Part shown: positions 63,388 to 64,000 of the stretch, piece after piece
Numbering within the stretch: position 1 is the stretch's first letter
Layout: each line of letters starts with the position of its first letter
From: an uncultured Blautia sp.
Lineage (GTDB): Bacteria > Bacillota > Clostridia > Lachnospirales > Lachnospiraceae
Direction of reading: 5' to 3'
DNA length: 64,000 bases
Assembly (NCBI RefSeq): GCF_934371575.1
Contig: NZ_CAKRNY010000013.1
Coordinates: forward strand, 16,765 to 80,764
Program-made: the position numbers and the translations under genes
The notes under the pieces: generated by a model
The model's database searches: none
Seen by the model: the letters and a program-made list of their open reading frames with translations, nothing else
What the model was told of the DNA's origin: nothing

Positions 63388-63906
63388 ATGTCATTAGGAT
63401 TAAAAAGAGGAACAGTGCAGCTTGAACCACATGATAAACAGTGGGATGAGGCTGCCATTCAAACAATCAAAAAACTTAAATCTATATTAGGTGATGATGC
63501 TGTTGATATACAACATATTGGAAGTACAGCAATACCAGCAATTAAAGCAAAACCGATTATTGATATTGCTGTTGGGGTAACTGATTTTGAGAAAATAATG
63601 TCATATAATGAGCAGTTACAGAAGGAAGGAATCTTTTATCGTGGTTCGGATGTGGAACGTCAGCTTCTTTATGTAATGGGCGATATGGAAAATGATACAA
63701 GAACGCACCATATTCATATTGTGAAATGGAACGGAACTGAGTGGAAAAATTATATTCATTTCAGAGATTATCTAAATGATAATGAGAATATGGCTTTGCA
63801 GTATCAGAAGGTAAAGGAAGAACTGGAAAGTAAGTATGCAGATGATAGAGTAGCATACACTAATGGAAAGCAAGATATGATAGACCGTATTCTTGATAAC
63901 CAATAA
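63388..63906 (+). CDS. GrpB/UPF0157-family protein (nucleotidyltransferase fold)
   Basis: 172 residues. GrpB-family signatures are visible: VQLEPHDKQW, IQHIGSTAIPAIKAKPIIDIAVG and HHIHIVKWNG. The fold resembles nucleotidyltransferases, with the D-I-D/A pattern partly kept. Function is unknown in general. AAGGAG precedes the ATG. Confidence 0.85.
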   Translation: MSLGLKRGTVQLEPHDKQWDEAAIQTIKKLKSILGDDAVDIQHIGSTAIPAIKAKPIIDIAVGVTDFEKIMSYNEQLQKEGIFYRGSDVERQLLYVMGDMENDTRTHHIHIVKWNGTEWKNYIHFRDYLNDNENMALQYQKVKEELESKYADDRVAYTNGKQDMIDRILDNQ

Positions 63907-63978
63907 TTTTTTCCCTTGCAGAGGCATTAGTTCTTATGTTAGGATACTATCTAAGGAAAGTACCCATGACAGGGCGTT

Positions 63979-63998
63979 AAGCGTCCGGGGGACGCTTG
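63979..63998. other. short hairpin at window end
   Basis: AAGCGTCC and GGACGCTT form a stem around GG. Sequence continues beyond the window, so its role cannot be judged. Confidence 0.4.
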
Positions 63999-64000
63999 TT

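Overview
The window looks like a chromosomal segment of a low-to-moderate GC anaerobic Firmicute of the Lachnospiraceae (Blautia/Ruminococcus-like). This is inferred from the V-type ATPase operon, reverse rubrerythrin with a PerR-like repressor, a T-box in front of metG, strong AGGAGG ribosome binding sites, and zinc-ribbon, kinase and MBG/Big-type surface proteins. No database search was possible, so the genus is an inference.

Layout. 1-3.3 kb: end of a D-Ala-D-Ala carboxypeptidase gene, an iron alcohol dehydrogenase and a cation/proton antiporter. 3.5-6.8 kb: a divergent signalling module (XRE regulator, small Ser/Thr kinase, zinc-ribbon beta-helix membrane protein) followed by a sortase-anchored fragment. 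7.0-16.7 kb: an ECF sigma factor, a 2447-residue repeat-built secreted protein, two small membrane proteins and a PrsW-type intramembrane protease, which I read as one surface-signalling cassette. 16.8-21.8 kb: a 4.98-kb integrated element bounded by 47-bp direct repeats of the 3' end of the rubrerythrin gene. It carries a tyrosine integrase, a serine resolvase with its own res-like sites, a winged-helix protein, small genes and an iteron-like region.

21.8-33 kb: rubrerythrin and perR, sharing promoter and operator design; T-box-metG; moaC-mogA; tatD-methyltransferase-GNAT; a SpoIIE-type phosphatase; divergent upp and uraA. 33-40 kb: a three-gene set resembling B. subtilis ydjG/H/I, a CapA-like protein with its metal ligands replaced, and a DUF885 peptidase-like protein. 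40-47 kb: an NlpC/P60 hydrolase, a tight cluster of DnaA boxes far from any dnaA gene, a secreted protein, tRNA-Lys(CTT), a SNF2 helicase preceded by an unlisted 53-residue gene, and trmB.

47.6-56.4 kb: a nine-gene V/A-type ATPase operon in the order H-C-I-K-F-E-A-B-D, with an inverted-repeat-bounded structured insert before the proteolipid gene. 56.6-64 kb: a Gly-rich beta-helix secreted protein, an alanine/sodium symporter, guaA, a NUDIX-pyrophosphatase-like gene broken by a one-base frameshift, and a GrpB-family protein. The strongest candidates for something new are the ECF/giant-protein/PrsW cassette, the kinase module, the rubrerythrin-targeting element with its attP mimic, and the DnaA-box cluster.
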